A DNA stretch of 64,000 bases from JBBPZA01 sp963728925 (GTDB lineage Bacteria > Actinomycetota > Thermoleophilia > Solirubrobacterales > Solirubrobacteraceae), in contig CAVSMB010000014.1 in the NCBI GenBank assembly GCA_963728925.1, forward strand, positions 248,001-312,000, given 5' to 3'. Below the pieces are notes generated by a model, which saw only the letters and a list, made by a program, of their open reading frames with translations, ran no database searches and had not been told where the DNA came from. Made by a program: the position numbers and the translations under genes. This document shows, in pieces, positions 31,648 through 39,399 of this stretch. The stretch's first letter is position 1; the number at the start of each line of letters is the position of its first letter.

Positions 31648-33000
31648 GTGGCGTCTCTTGCGCTGGCCGCGGCGTGCGTCGGCCTGTCCGCGTGCGGCGG
31701 CGGGGGCGACAAGGGCGCGGACTCGTCCGGCCCTGCTGAAAGCGGCGCTTCGCCGGCGCAAGACGCCAGGAGCCGCGCCCCGTCGAGCACGGCTGAGGGC
31801 GGCGCCTCGTCTGCTCCGAGCCTCGCGGTCGGCCTGAGCGAGGCCAACCCGAACCTGGTGTGGAGTGCCGCCGCGCGCCCCGTGCCGCCGGACGGCTTCG
31901 GGCCGTGGCGCGACCTGCTCGTCGCGCTGCGGCCCCGCTACGTGCGGCTGCTCGTGAGCTGGGACAAGGTGCAGCCGCGCGCGGGCGCGCCCGCCGACTT
32001 CGCCCGCCGCGACGCCGGCTGCATCCGCGCGGTCCCGCCGTGCGCTCCCTACACGGGTGTCCGCGAGCAGCTCGAGGCGATCGCCTCCGAGCAGCGCGCC
32101 CAGGGCGGCTGGGGCCCGCTCGAGGTGCTCGTCGTGCCGCTGGAGACCCCTGCGTGGGCCGTCGAGCCGCCCCGCGGGTGCCGGTCTCGCGGCGACGAGC
32201 CCAAGGCGCGGGCGCCCGCCGATCCCGCGGACTACGGGCGCTTCGTCCGCGGCCTGCTCGCCGTGGCCGCGCAGGTCGGCGCGCGCGTTCGCTACTGGAG
32301 CCCGTGGAACGAGCCCAACCACCCCGGCTTCCTGAGCCCCCAGCGCCGCCGCTGCGACACCGGCGCGGCGCCCGTCGCGCCCGCGCTCTACGCGCGCATG
32401 GCGCGCACGCTGCGCCGGGCCCTCGATGCGGCGCCCGGGGAGCAGGAGATGGTCCTGGGAGAGCTCGCTGGGTACGACAGCCGGCGCCCCACGGCCGTCT
32501 CGGCGACCGAGTTCATCGATGCGCTCCCCCGCGACGTGGCTTGTTCGGGCTCGATCTGGGGCCAGCACGCCTACGTTGGGAGCTCGGGACGCAGCGAGAG
32601 CGCCGGCTACGCCGGCGACGCCGATCTGGACGGAAGCCCGGCGCTGCTCGCCTCCGTCGGTCGTGCGATCGACGCCAAACGCTGCCCCGCGCCGGTGCGG
32701 CTGTGGATCACCGAGACCGCGGTCGGCGGCCCGCGGGCGGGGAAGCCGCGCCCGGCCGACCGGGCCTCCCAGGAGGCTGCGTGCCGCGACATGCAGCGCG
32801 CGCTTCTGTCGTGGTACGCGAACGAGCGCGTGGACGTCGCCTTCCAGTACACCTTCCGGGAGGACGACTTCTTCCCCGTCGGCCTTGTGGACACCGGCCT
32901 GACCCGCACCTATCCCGTCTATGACCTGTGGCGCGCCTGGGGCGGGCGCCGCGTGCCCGGCGCACCACCGCCGCCGCTGCCCGCCGCGTGCAGGGGCTGA
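31648..33000 (+). CDS. Secreted lipoprotein with a GH5/GH39-like glycosidase domain
   Basis: A ~450-residue lipoprotein. Signal: hydrophobic VASLALAAACVGLSAC with lipobox LSAC and a Gly-rich linker. The GTG at 31648 lacks the usual basic n-region; a non-canonical CTG at 31609, overlapping the erpA stop, would add RRT before the hydrophobic core. The catalytic (beta/alpha)8 domain shows RYVRLLVSWDKVQP, the acid/base Glu in RYWSPWNEPNHPGFLSP and the likely nucleophile Glu in LWITETAVGG. It is probably anchored outside the membrane and acts on a polysaccharide or glycoside; specificity is unknown. Confidence 0.75.
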   Translation: MASLALAAACVGLSACGGGGDKGADSSGPAESGASPAQDARSRAPSSTAEGGASSAPSLAVGLSEANPNLVWSAAARPVPPDGFGPWRDLLVALRPRYVRLLVSWDKVQPRAGAPADFARRDAGCIRAVPPCAPYTGVREQLEAIASEQRAQGGWGPLEVLVVPLETPAWAVEPPRGCRSRGDEPKARAPADPADYGRFVRGLLAVAAQVGARVRYWSPWNEPNHPGFLSPQRRRCDTGAAPVAPALYARMARTLRRALDAAPGEQEMVLGELAGYDSRRPTAVSATEFIDALPRDVACSGSIWGQHAYVGSSGRSESAGYAGDADLDGSPALLASVGRAIDAKRCPAPVRLWITETAVGGPRAGKPRPADRASQEAACRDMQRALLSWYANERVDVAFQYTFREDDFFPVGLVDTGLTRTYPVYDLWRAWGGRRVPGAPPPPLPAACRG

Positions 33001-33002
33001 CC

Positions 33003-33776
33003 GTGCTCGTGCGCCCAGAGCCCGACGGCGCGGTGACGTGCATCGGCCAGCCCGCCCACGCGTGGCTCTCGGGGCAGCTCGCCCGCGCCTGGGGCAACGC
33101 GCGCTTCGGGACGCTCGGGCCCCGCGAGGAGGTCTGCCTGGCCGCGGAGCAGCACGACATCGGCATGGCCGCGTGGGACGCCGCGCCCGGGCTGAACCAC
33201 GCCACCGGTCGGCCCTACGGCTTCATGGAGATGCCGCTCGAGGTCCACGTCGAGCTGTGGTCGCGCGCCCCCGGGCTCGCCCTGCCCCAGTCTCCCTACG
33301 CCGCGCTGCTCATCTCCATGCACGGGACGGCGCTCTACGCGCTGCGCGACGTGGCGGCCCTCGCGCCCGGCGACGCGCAGCTGGTGCGCGACTACCGCGA
33401 GGCCCAGGCCGCGCTCCAGGCGCGCCTGCGCGCCTCGCTTGGGGTCACCGAGGCCGAGGCGTCACGCAACCAGCGCCTGCTCCGGACATGGGACTTCCTC
33501 TCGCTCGCCGTCTGCCTGGGCTGGGCACCGACGGCGATCGACGACGTGCCGGGTGCGGACGGCGCGGAGCGCCTCGAGCTCGCCCCGGCCGACGAGGGCA
33601 GGTTGCTCATCGACCCGTGGCCGTTCGCCGAGCTCGAGCTCGAGGTCCACTGCGACGGACGCCGGCTCGAGGGCCGCTTCGACGACGAGCGCGCGCTCCA
33701 CGAGGCGCTCGCCGCCGCTCCGTGGCGGCGGCTGCGCTGGCGGCTCGCCTCCTACACTGCACCGCTCGATGGGTGA
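33003..33776 (+). CDS. DUF3891 family protein
   Basis: A 257-residue protein from GTG 33003, 2 nt after the previous stop. DUF3891 features: HAWLSGQLARAWGN near the N-terminus, EQHDIGMAAWDAAP (a His-Asp metal-site-like motif), MEMPLEVHVELWSRA, AALLISMHGTALYALR. The His/Asp pattern recalls HD-type hydrolases but the family function is undetermined. Its stop lies inside the start of the ferredoxin reductase gene (8-nt overlap). Confidence 0.8.
   Translation: MLVRPEPDGAVTCIGQPAHAWLSGQLARAWGNARFGTLGPREEVCLAAEQHDIGMAAWDAAPGLNHATGRPYGFMEMPLEVHVELWSRAPGLALPQSPYAALLISMHGTALYALRDVAALAPGDAQLVRDYREAQAALQARLRASLGVTEAEASRNQRLLRTWDFLSLAVCLGWAPTAIDDVPGADGAERLELAPADEGRLLIDPWPFAELELEVHCDGRRLEGRFDDERALHEALAAAPWRRLRWRLASYTAPLDG
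33753..33758 (+). promoter_or_regulatory. Putative internal -10 element (TACACT) for ferredoxin reductase
   Basis: TACACT ends 10 nt before the ATG at 33769, inside the DUF3891 gene; could give the reductase its own leaderless transcript. Confidence 0.4.
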
Positions 33777-35184
33777 GCTCGGGACTGACGAGAACCCGCT
33801 CCGCATTGCGGTGATCGGGGCGGGGCCGGCGGGCTTCTACGCCGCCGCCCAGCTGCTGGGCAAGAAGGCGACGCACGTCACGTCGGTGGACATCTTCGAC
33901 CGCCTGCCGACCCCGTGGGGGCTCGTGCGGCTTGGCGTGGCCCCCGACCATCCCAACATCAAGGCGGTCTCGCGGGTCTATGAGAAGACGGCGGCCCACG
34001 AGCGCTTCCGCTTCTTCGGCAACGTCGAGTTCGGCCGCGACGTCGACCGCGACGACCTGCTCGCCCACTACCACGCCGTCGTCTACTCCGTCGGCGCGCA
34101 GGCCGACCGGCGCATGGGCATCCCGGGTGAGGAGCTGCCCGGCTCGTGGTCGGCCACCGACTTCGTCGCCTGGTACAACGCCCACCCCGACTACCACCAC
34201 CTCGACTTCGACCTGGGCTGCGAGCGGGCCGCGGTGATCGGCAACGGGAACGTCGCCCTGGACTGCGCGCGGATGCTCGCCCTGACCCACGACGAGCTGC
34301 GCGCGACCGACGTCGCCGACCACGCGCTCGAGGCCCTGCGCGAGTCGCGGGTGCGCGAGATCGTCGTGCTCGGCCGCCGCGGCCCGGTGCAGGCCGCCTT
34401 CACCAACCCCGAGCTGCTCGAGCTGGGGGAGATGATCGACGCCGACGTCGTGGTGGCCGCGGAGGACGTCGAGCTCGACCCCTTGAGCCGCGCCTTCCAC
34501 GACGACCTCGCCGACATCACCGCCCGCAAGAACGTCGAGATCCTCTCGGGCTATGCGACGCGCGAGCCCGTCGGGCGCGAGCGGCGCATCCTCCTGCGCT
34601 TCCTGTGCTCGCCGGTCGAGATCGTCGGTGACGGGAAGGTCGAGGGCATCGTCGTCGAGCGCAACGAGCTGGTGGCCGATCCGGAGACCGGCCGCCTGCG
34701 CGCCGTCCCGACCGGCGAGCGCGAGACGATCCCCGTCGGCCTCGTCCTGCGCTCGATCGGCTACCGCGGGGTGCCGCTGCCCGGCGTTCCCTTCGACGAG
34801 CGCTCGGCGACGATCCCCAACGACGGCGGCCGCGTCCTCGACGCGGCCGGCGGCGCGCCGCTGGGTCGCGAATACGTGACCGGGTGGATCAAGCGCGGCC
34901 CGTCGGGCGTCATCGGCACCAACAAGAAGGACGCCAACGAGACCGTCGGCCTCCTGATCGAGGACGTGGAGGCCGGCCGCCTGCCCGATCCGCCGGAGTC
35001 AGACCCCGACGCCATCGAGCGGCTGCTCGTCGAGCGTGGGGTCGAGGCGGTCACCCACGAAGGCTGGGAGGCGATCGACCGCCACGAGCGCGACAGCGGC
35101 GAGCCCCACGGCCGCCCGCGCGTCAAGCTCCCGCGCTTCGACGACCTGCTCGAGCGCGCCCGCGGGGCGGGCGTCGCGCGCTAG
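33769..35184 (+). CDS. Ferredoxin-NADP+ reductase (FprA type)
   Basis: A 471-residue flavoprotein of the adrenodoxin-reductase/FprA family, transferring electrons between NADPH and ferredoxin. FAD motif IAVIGAGPAGFYAAAQLLGK at ~14-33, then TPWGLVRLGVAPDHPNIKAV; NADP motif VIGNGNVALDCARMLALTHD; REIVVLGRRGPVQAAFTNPE; C-terminal YVTGWIKRGPSGVIGTNKKD, NETVGLLIED. Full length for the family. Could supply electrons to the Rieske oxygenase or a P450, but is not linked to one here. Confidence 0.95.
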   Translation: MGELGTDENPLRIAVIGAGPAGFYAAAQLLGKKATHVTSVDIFDRLPTPWGLVRLGVAPDHPNIKAVSRVYEKTAAHERFRFFGNVEFGRDVDRDDLLAHYHAVVYSVGAQADRRMGIPGEELPGSWSATDFVAWYNAHPDYHHLDFDLGCERAAVIGNGNVALDCARMLALTHDELRATDVADHALEALRESRVREIVVLGRRGPVQAAFTNPELLELGEMIDADVVVAAEDVELDPLSRAFHDDLADITARKNVEILSGYATREPVGRERRILLRFLCSPVEIVGDGKVEGIVVERNELVADPETGRLRAVPTGERETIPVGLVLRSIGYRGVPLPGVPFDERSATIPNDGGRVLDAAGGAPLGREYVTGWIKRGPSGVIGTNKKDANETVGLLIEDVEAGRLPDPPESDPDAIERLLVERGVEAVTHEGWEAIDRHERDSGEPHGRPRVKLPRFDDLLERARGAGVAR

Positions 35185-35909
35185 AGCCCGGCGGGCGCCG
35201 GCGCGAAGGCCGCCGGCCGCTCCATCATGGCGATGTGGCCGGCCTCCGGCACACGGACAGCCGGCGCCCCGGGCCGGCGTTCCAGCACGGCGTCGATGCC
35301 CGTGGCCGGGATGACGCGGTCGCGCGCTCCCCACACCAGCCCCAGCGGGGCCTGGACGGCTGTGAGCGCAGGGCGAAGGTCGGCCGCGACGACCGCCGCC
35401 AGGGCAGCGCGGACGCGGGTCGCCCCGCGCGAGGCCAGAACCATCGCGCGGGCCTCCGCGGGCGGGATCCCCGCCGCGTCGACGGTCCCGCCGGCCAACA
35501 GGAGGCGACGGCCCCAGGCCGAGTCCGCCAGCGGAGCGCCGGCGCGGCGCAGGGCGATGAGCTGCTGGCTGACGGCGGCAAAGACCTCCCCCGCGGGTCT
35601 CGGGACGGGACGCAGTCCGGCGGGAGCGACCAGCACCAGGCGGCGCACCGACTCGGGATGCCGCGCTGCGAGGCTGAGGGCCAGCGCGCCTCCCATCGAG
35701 TGGCCGACGAGGTCGAACGGCCGCGGCACCCCGGCCTGGGCAAGGCCGTCGCCGATCGCGGCGGCCACCGCGTCGAGCGCGAAGCCCGGGCCGGTGGGCG
35801 GCGAGGCCCCGAAGCCGGGAACATCGAGCGCGACCGCGCGGCGGTGTCCGAGCCGCGGGACGACGCGGCGCCAGATCAGCCGTGTGGTGGCGAGCCCGTG
35901 CACGAGCAC
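35181..35909 (-). CDS. Alpha/beta hydrolase
   Basis: A ~242-residue alpha/beta-fold hydrolase. Oxyanion HG in LVHGLATTRLIWRRVVP, nucleophile Ser in DLVGHSMGGALALSLA, Asp in VWGARDRVIPATG and His in VPEAGHIAMMERP complete the triad. The annotated GTG (35909) is probably not the true start: the frame is open upstream and reads PAVLGLDDTGVGDPLVLVHG, which looks like the genuine N-terminus but lacks an ATG/GTG/TTG. It overlaps the 3' end of fprA by 4 nt on the opposite strand and follows the AlkA-like gene on its own strand. Substrate unknown. Confidence 0.8.
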   Translation of the reverse strand: MLVHGLATTRLIWRRVVPRLGHRRAVALDVPGFGASPPTGPGFALDAVAAAIGDGLAQAGVPRPFDLVGHSMGGALALSLAARHPESVRRLVLVAPAGLRPVPRPAGEVFAAVSQQLIALRRAGAPLADSAWGRRLLLAGGTVDAAGIPPAEARAMVLASRGATRVRAALAAVVAADLRPALTAVQAPLGLVWGARDRVIPATGIDAVLERRPGAPAVRVPEAGHIAMMERPAAFAPAPAGL

Positions 35910-35958
35910 GAGCGGATCGCCGACACCGGTGTCGTCGAGCCCGAGGACGGCGGGCAGG

Positions 35959-36552
35959 CTATCCGGGCGCAGCGTCCAACGAGCGCCAGAGGTAGCGGCT
36001 CGCCGTCGAGCGGTGCGGGCGCCAGGGCTCCGCGATGCGCGTCATCTGCTCGCGTTCGGGGAGCTCGGCGAGGCCGTAGGCGCGCATGACCGCGCGGCGG
36101 ACGCCGAGGTCGCCCACGGGCAGGATGTCGGGCCGGTCGAGCTGGAAGAGCAGGAAGACGTCAGACGTCCACTCACCCAGGCCCTTGACGGCGACGAGCT
36201 CGGCCGCGACGTCCTCGTCGGAGAGCTCGTCCAGGCGCGTGAGCTCGAGCTCTTCGTCGACCACGTGCTCGGCCAGCGAGCGCAGGAAGACGACCTTCAT
36301 GCGCGACAGCCCGACGGCCGCCCGGAACTCCACGGGATCCTGCGCGAGGATCTCCTCGGGCGTGGGCGGGCGGCCGCCGAAGCGCTCGAGCAGGCGGCCG
36401 TGGATCGCCCGCGCCGCCTTGACCGAGAGCTGCTGGCCGACGATCACCCGCACGAGCGCGCCGTAGTGGTCGTCGCGCGCCACGCCGCGGCGCCCGGCGC
36501 GCTCGCCGAGGCCGCCGTCGGCCTCGATCGCGTCGATCAGCGCGCGCAGCAC
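35959..36552 (-). CDS. DNA-3-methyladenine glycosylase II-like (HhH-GPD family)
   Basis: A helix-hairpin-helix DNA glycosylase that removes alkylated bases. Seen: ALVRVIVGQQLSVKAARAIH, the HhH segment VAVKGLGEWTSDVFLLF and the catalytic Asp in DILPVGDLGVRRAVMRAYGL. GTG 36552 gives 197 aa; the frame continues upstream (SDYPDRSAAVAYLREADP) to a CTG that overlaps the hemQ stop, so the real protein may be ~216 aa. No Fe-S cysteine cluster is present, which argues for AlkA/MAG-type rather than Nth/MutY. Lies in a minus-strand run hemQ-glycosylase-hydrolase. Confidence 0.85.
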   Translation of the reverse strand: MLRALIDAIEADGGLGERAGRRGVARDDHYGALVRVIVGQQLSVKAARAIHGRLLERFGGRPPTPEEILAQDPVEFRAAVGLSRMKVVFLRSLAEHVVDEELELTRLDELSDEDVAAELVAVKGLGEWTSDVFLLFQLDRPDILPVGDLGVRRAVMRAYGLAELPEREQMTRIAEPWRPHRSTASRYLWRSLDAAPG

Positions 36553-36605
36553 CGGGTCCGCCTCGCGCAGGTACGCGACCGCCGCTGAGCGGTCGGGGTA
36601 GTCGC

Positions 36606-37307
36606 TCAGCTGAGCCCCGCGGGGAGCGGCGCGCCGATGGACTCCCCGTCCAGCGCGTTGAGCGCGCGCTCGACCGAGGTGGCGATGCACGTGAAGGTCG
36701 GGGTGTCGCGCTTGGTGAACGCGCTCGACTCGGTGGTCCGCAGCCGCTGCACGAGGTCGAGGAAGGAGGCGGGGTCGTCGGTCTCGAAGGCCACCACGAA
36801 CTCCTGGTCGTCGAGCCCGAACGAGTAGCTCGTGTTGAGGTCGATCGACGGGTACTCCCGGCCCATGCGGATGTGCTCCTGCATGATCCGGTAGCGCTCG
36901 TCGGGCGCGAGCCGGTACCACTCGCGCGTCTTGATGAACGGATAGACGAAGAGGTAGCGCGAGTGGCCGGGGCGCACCTCGAGACGCGACTCGTCGGAGT
37001 ACTCCGAGGGCTTGGTCATCGCGAGGTAGGAGTACGGCGTGTCACACCACTTCGCCAGGCCGCTCTGGGACAGCACGACGTGGAACTCGTGGATGCGCTC
37101 GAGGTTCTGGCTCTGGCTCAGGAGCAGGAGGTCGGCGTCGCCGCGCGTCCCGACGAGCGAGAAGGCGCGAAGCAGGCGATCCGAGGCGAAGTCCTCGCAG
37201 GCGGCGAGGAACTCGCGCTTGTCGCGCGCGCGCTCGTCGGGATCGCGCCGGCGCCAGGCCGGATCGACCTTGAGGAACGTGTACTTGACGAAGTGGCGCT
37301 CGGGCAC
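36606..37307 (-). CDS. hemQ: Coproheme decarboxylase / chlorite dismutase family (HemQ)
   Basis: A 233-residue protein of the actinobacterial HemQ type, which converts coproheme III to heme b. Recognisable: FVKYTFLKVDPAWRRRD, LLLLSQSQNLERIHEF, the radical-bearing Tyr in RYLFVYPFIKTREWYRL, and the proximal His region RIMQEHIRMGREYPSIDLNT with FGLDDQEFVVAFETDDP. The distal Arg of true chlorite dismutases is not evident, favouring decarboxylase. GTG 37307; divergent from a membrane protein across 28 bp containing overlapping -10 elements. No other heme genes are in the window. Confidence 0.85.
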   Translation of the reverse strand: MPERHFVKYTFLKVDPAWRRRDPDERARDKREFLAACEDFASDRLLRAFSLVGTRGDADLLLLSQSQNLERIHEFHVVLSQSGLAKWCDTPYSYLAMTKPSEYSDESRLEVRPGHSRYLFVYPFIKTREWYRLAPDERYRIMQEHIRMGREYPSIDLNTSYSFGLDDQEFVVAFETDDPASFLDLVQRLRTTESSAFTKRDTPTFTCIATSVERALNALDGESIGAPLPAGLS

Positions 37308-37320
37308 GGCGGCACCCCTC

Positions 37321-37328
37321 AATATAGT
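37321..37328. promoter_or_regulatory. Overlapping -10 elements on both strands (bidirectional promoter)
   Basis: AATATAGT: TATAGT on the plus strand (37323-37328, 7 nt before the ATG at 37336) and TATATT on the minus strand (37321-37326, 13 nt before the hemQ GTG at 37307). Total gap between the genes is 28 bp. Confidence 0.55.
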
Positions 37329-37335
37329 CACGACG

Positions 37336-39390
37336 ATGTCGCGGACCGCACTGCTCGCGGTGCTGTGCGCCCTCCTCGCGCCCGGCGTCGCCGCGGCGCG
37401 CACGCCCGGCCCCGCGCCGGCCACGGCGCCGGGGGGCCCGCGGGTCGTGCTCGCCTTCCTCCCGGGCCGGGAGAAGGGCCCGCAGACCAAGATCGTGCTC
37501 GCGCGCTTCGCCAAGCGCCCGAGCCTGACCGCCCTGGGCTTCGTCAGCGCGACGGCCGGCACCTACAACGCCACCCAGGCCCTGCTCGACATCGGCCAGG
37601 GGACGCGCACCTCGTTCAACGTCTACAGCCCGAAGAAGCCGCCGGACACCGCGCTCGTGAACTTCCGCGGCGGTGCCTTTATCGCCGGCTGGTTCGACGT
37701 CCTGCGCCGCGCGCAGAGCGCGCCCGAGGAGCTGCATCCGGGGCTGCTCGGAAGCTCGATCCCGGGCGGCGCCGGCTTCGTCGGCATCCGCGACCAGCCC
37801 AACCCGCCCTCGGTCTCGGCCGCGAACGAGGACGGGCTGATCCCCGGCCTCTCGCTCGGGAAGCCCGAGTCCGTCGTGCCGCGGACGGCGACGATGCTGC
37901 GCCAGCGGCGCTTCGTGGTCGTCTACCTGCCGGCCAAGCGCGCCGGGGGCCGCGCGCTGGACGGGCTGCTCGCGGCCCGCGCGCCCGGCGAGCTGCTCAT
38001 GGTGATGCGCGAGCCGCCGAGCAAGTCGGCCTCGGTGCTCCTGCCGATCGCGGCCGCGGGGCTGGGCAGCGGCAACCTCACCTCGGCCACGAGCCGGGGC
38101 GATGGCTTGGTGACCGGAATCGACATCCTGCCGACGGTCCTCGTGCACCTCGGCGTGCCGGTGCCCCAGTCGGTCAAGGGCCAGCCGATGAGCACGGCGG
38201 GCGTCCGCGACGCCGACGCGCTGCTGGACTTCGAGAAGCGCTCGCGCGTCGTGACCAACCGGCGCATCTCGACGCTGCAGGGAATGTTCCTCGCGTGGCT
38301 CGGGGTCGTGCTGCTCTTCGGGGTGATCTTCGGCCCCAAGGGCGTGCGACGGGGCATGCGCATCGGCGGCCTCGCGGCGATGTGGACGCCGAGCGTGCTG
38401 CTGATCCCGGCCACCTTCCTCCCCGGGCGCGGGCTCGAGCTGTACATCGTCGCCGGAGCCGCGCTGGCGCTGGCGATCATCAGCGACCTCGTGCTTCCCT
38501 GGCCGAGGGCGGCGATCCTTCCCGCGCTCTTCGGGATCGGCGCCTACACCGTCGACCTCGCCAACGGCTCCGAGCTGACCGTCCGCTCGCTGCTCGGGCC
38601 CAACCCGCGCTTCGGCTCGCGCTTCTACGGCCTGGGCAACGAGCTCGAGGCGACGCTCCCGGTCATCGCGCTCGCCGGCGCGGCGTCGGTTCCGGCGCTC
38701 GCGCGCCGCTCGCGACGCGCCGCCGCCGTCTTCGGGCTGATCGGCCTGGTCCTCGGGATCATCGTCGGCTCTGGGCGGCTCGGGGCCGACGTCGGCGGCG
38801 TGGTGACGGTCGGCACGGGCTTCGCGGTCGCCACCGCGCTCATGCTGCCCGGCCGGGCGACGTGGCGGCGGATCGCCGTCGTGCTGCTCGTCCCGCTCGC
38901 CGGCCTCGCGCTGCTCGCCGCCATCGACATCGTCACCGGCGGCAACTCGCACTTCTCGCGCTCGGTCCTGGGCGCCGGCAGCCTCGACGAGCTGTGGCGG
39001 ACCTTCGAGCGACGCTACGAGCTGGCCTACCAGCAGCTCGTCCGCGGCCTCATGCCCGTGCTCACCTTCCTCGCGCTGCTCGCCGCGGTCTACGGGATCC
39101 GCTTCCGGGCCTCGCTGCTCTCCCAGGTGCGCGACACCGACTCCTGGAGCGCGGCGCTCGCGGGCGCGCTGGCCGGCTCGGTCGCGGGCGCGCTGACCAA
39201 CGACTCGGGCCCGCTGATCCTCGTCTACGGGGTGATCACGGCGGCCTTCGTGGTCATCTACCTGCGCGGCGACCCGAGGCTCACGCCGGTGCCCGAGACG
39301 CCCCCTTCGGGGGCGGTTGACCGTGCCGAACCGGCCCCCGAGCCGGCGGATGCACCGCCCGATGCGGTGGAGGTCGGCACGCGCCGCTAA
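37336..39390 (+). CDS. Membrane protein with an N-terminal alkaline-phosphatase-superfamily-like domain
   Basis: A 684-residue protein. A signal peptide (ALLAVLCALLAPGVAAARTP) precedes a ~270-residue extracytoplasmic domain. That domain ends TGIDILPTVLVHLGVPVPQS, a phrase typical of sulfatase/phosphoglycerate-mutase-like hydrolases. I do not see the usual metal-binding Asp-His sets, so activity may be lost. From ~300 on come about ten membrane helices with conserved-looking loops RFGSRFYGLGNELEATLPVI, GSGRLGADVGGVVTVG and GALTNDSGPLILVYG. The C-terminus is acidic and Pro-rich. The next gene, 9 nt on, is a GT4-flippase fusion. The pair may build or export a glycolipid. Family not recognised. 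Confidence 0.65.
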   Translation: MSRTALLAVLCALLAPGVAAARTPGPAPATAPGGPRVVLAFLPGREKGPQTKIVLARFAKRPSLTALGFVSATAGTYNATQALLDIGQGTRTSFNVYSPKKPPDTALVNFRGGAFIAGWFDVLRRAQSAPEELHPGLLGSSIPGGAGFVGIRDQPNPPSVSAANEDGLIPGLSLGKPESVVPRTATMLRQRRFVVVYLPAKRAGGRALDGLLAARAPGELLMVMREPPSKSASVLLPIAAAGLGSGNLTSATSRGDGLVTGIDILPTVLVHLGVPVPQSVKGQPMSTAGVRDADALLDFEKRSRVVTNRRISTLQGMFLAWLGVVLLFGVIFGPKGVRRGMRIGGLAAMWTPSVLLIPATFLPGRGLELYIVAGAALALAIISDLVLPWPRAAILPALFGIGAYTVDLANGSELTVRSLLGPNPRFGSRFYGLGNELEATLPVIALAGAASVPALARRSRRAAAVFGLIGLVLGIIVGSGRLGADVGGVVTVGTGFAVATALMLPGRATWRRIAVVLLVPLAGLALLAAIDIVTGGNSHFSRSVLGAGSLDELWRTFERRYELAYQQLVRGLMPVLTFLALLAAVYGIRFRASLLSQVRDTDSWSAALAGALAGSVAGALTNDSGPLILVYGVITAAFVVIYLRGDPRLTPVPETPPSGAVDRAEPAPEPADAPPDAVEVGTRR

Positions 39391-39399
39391 CCTGGCGCG

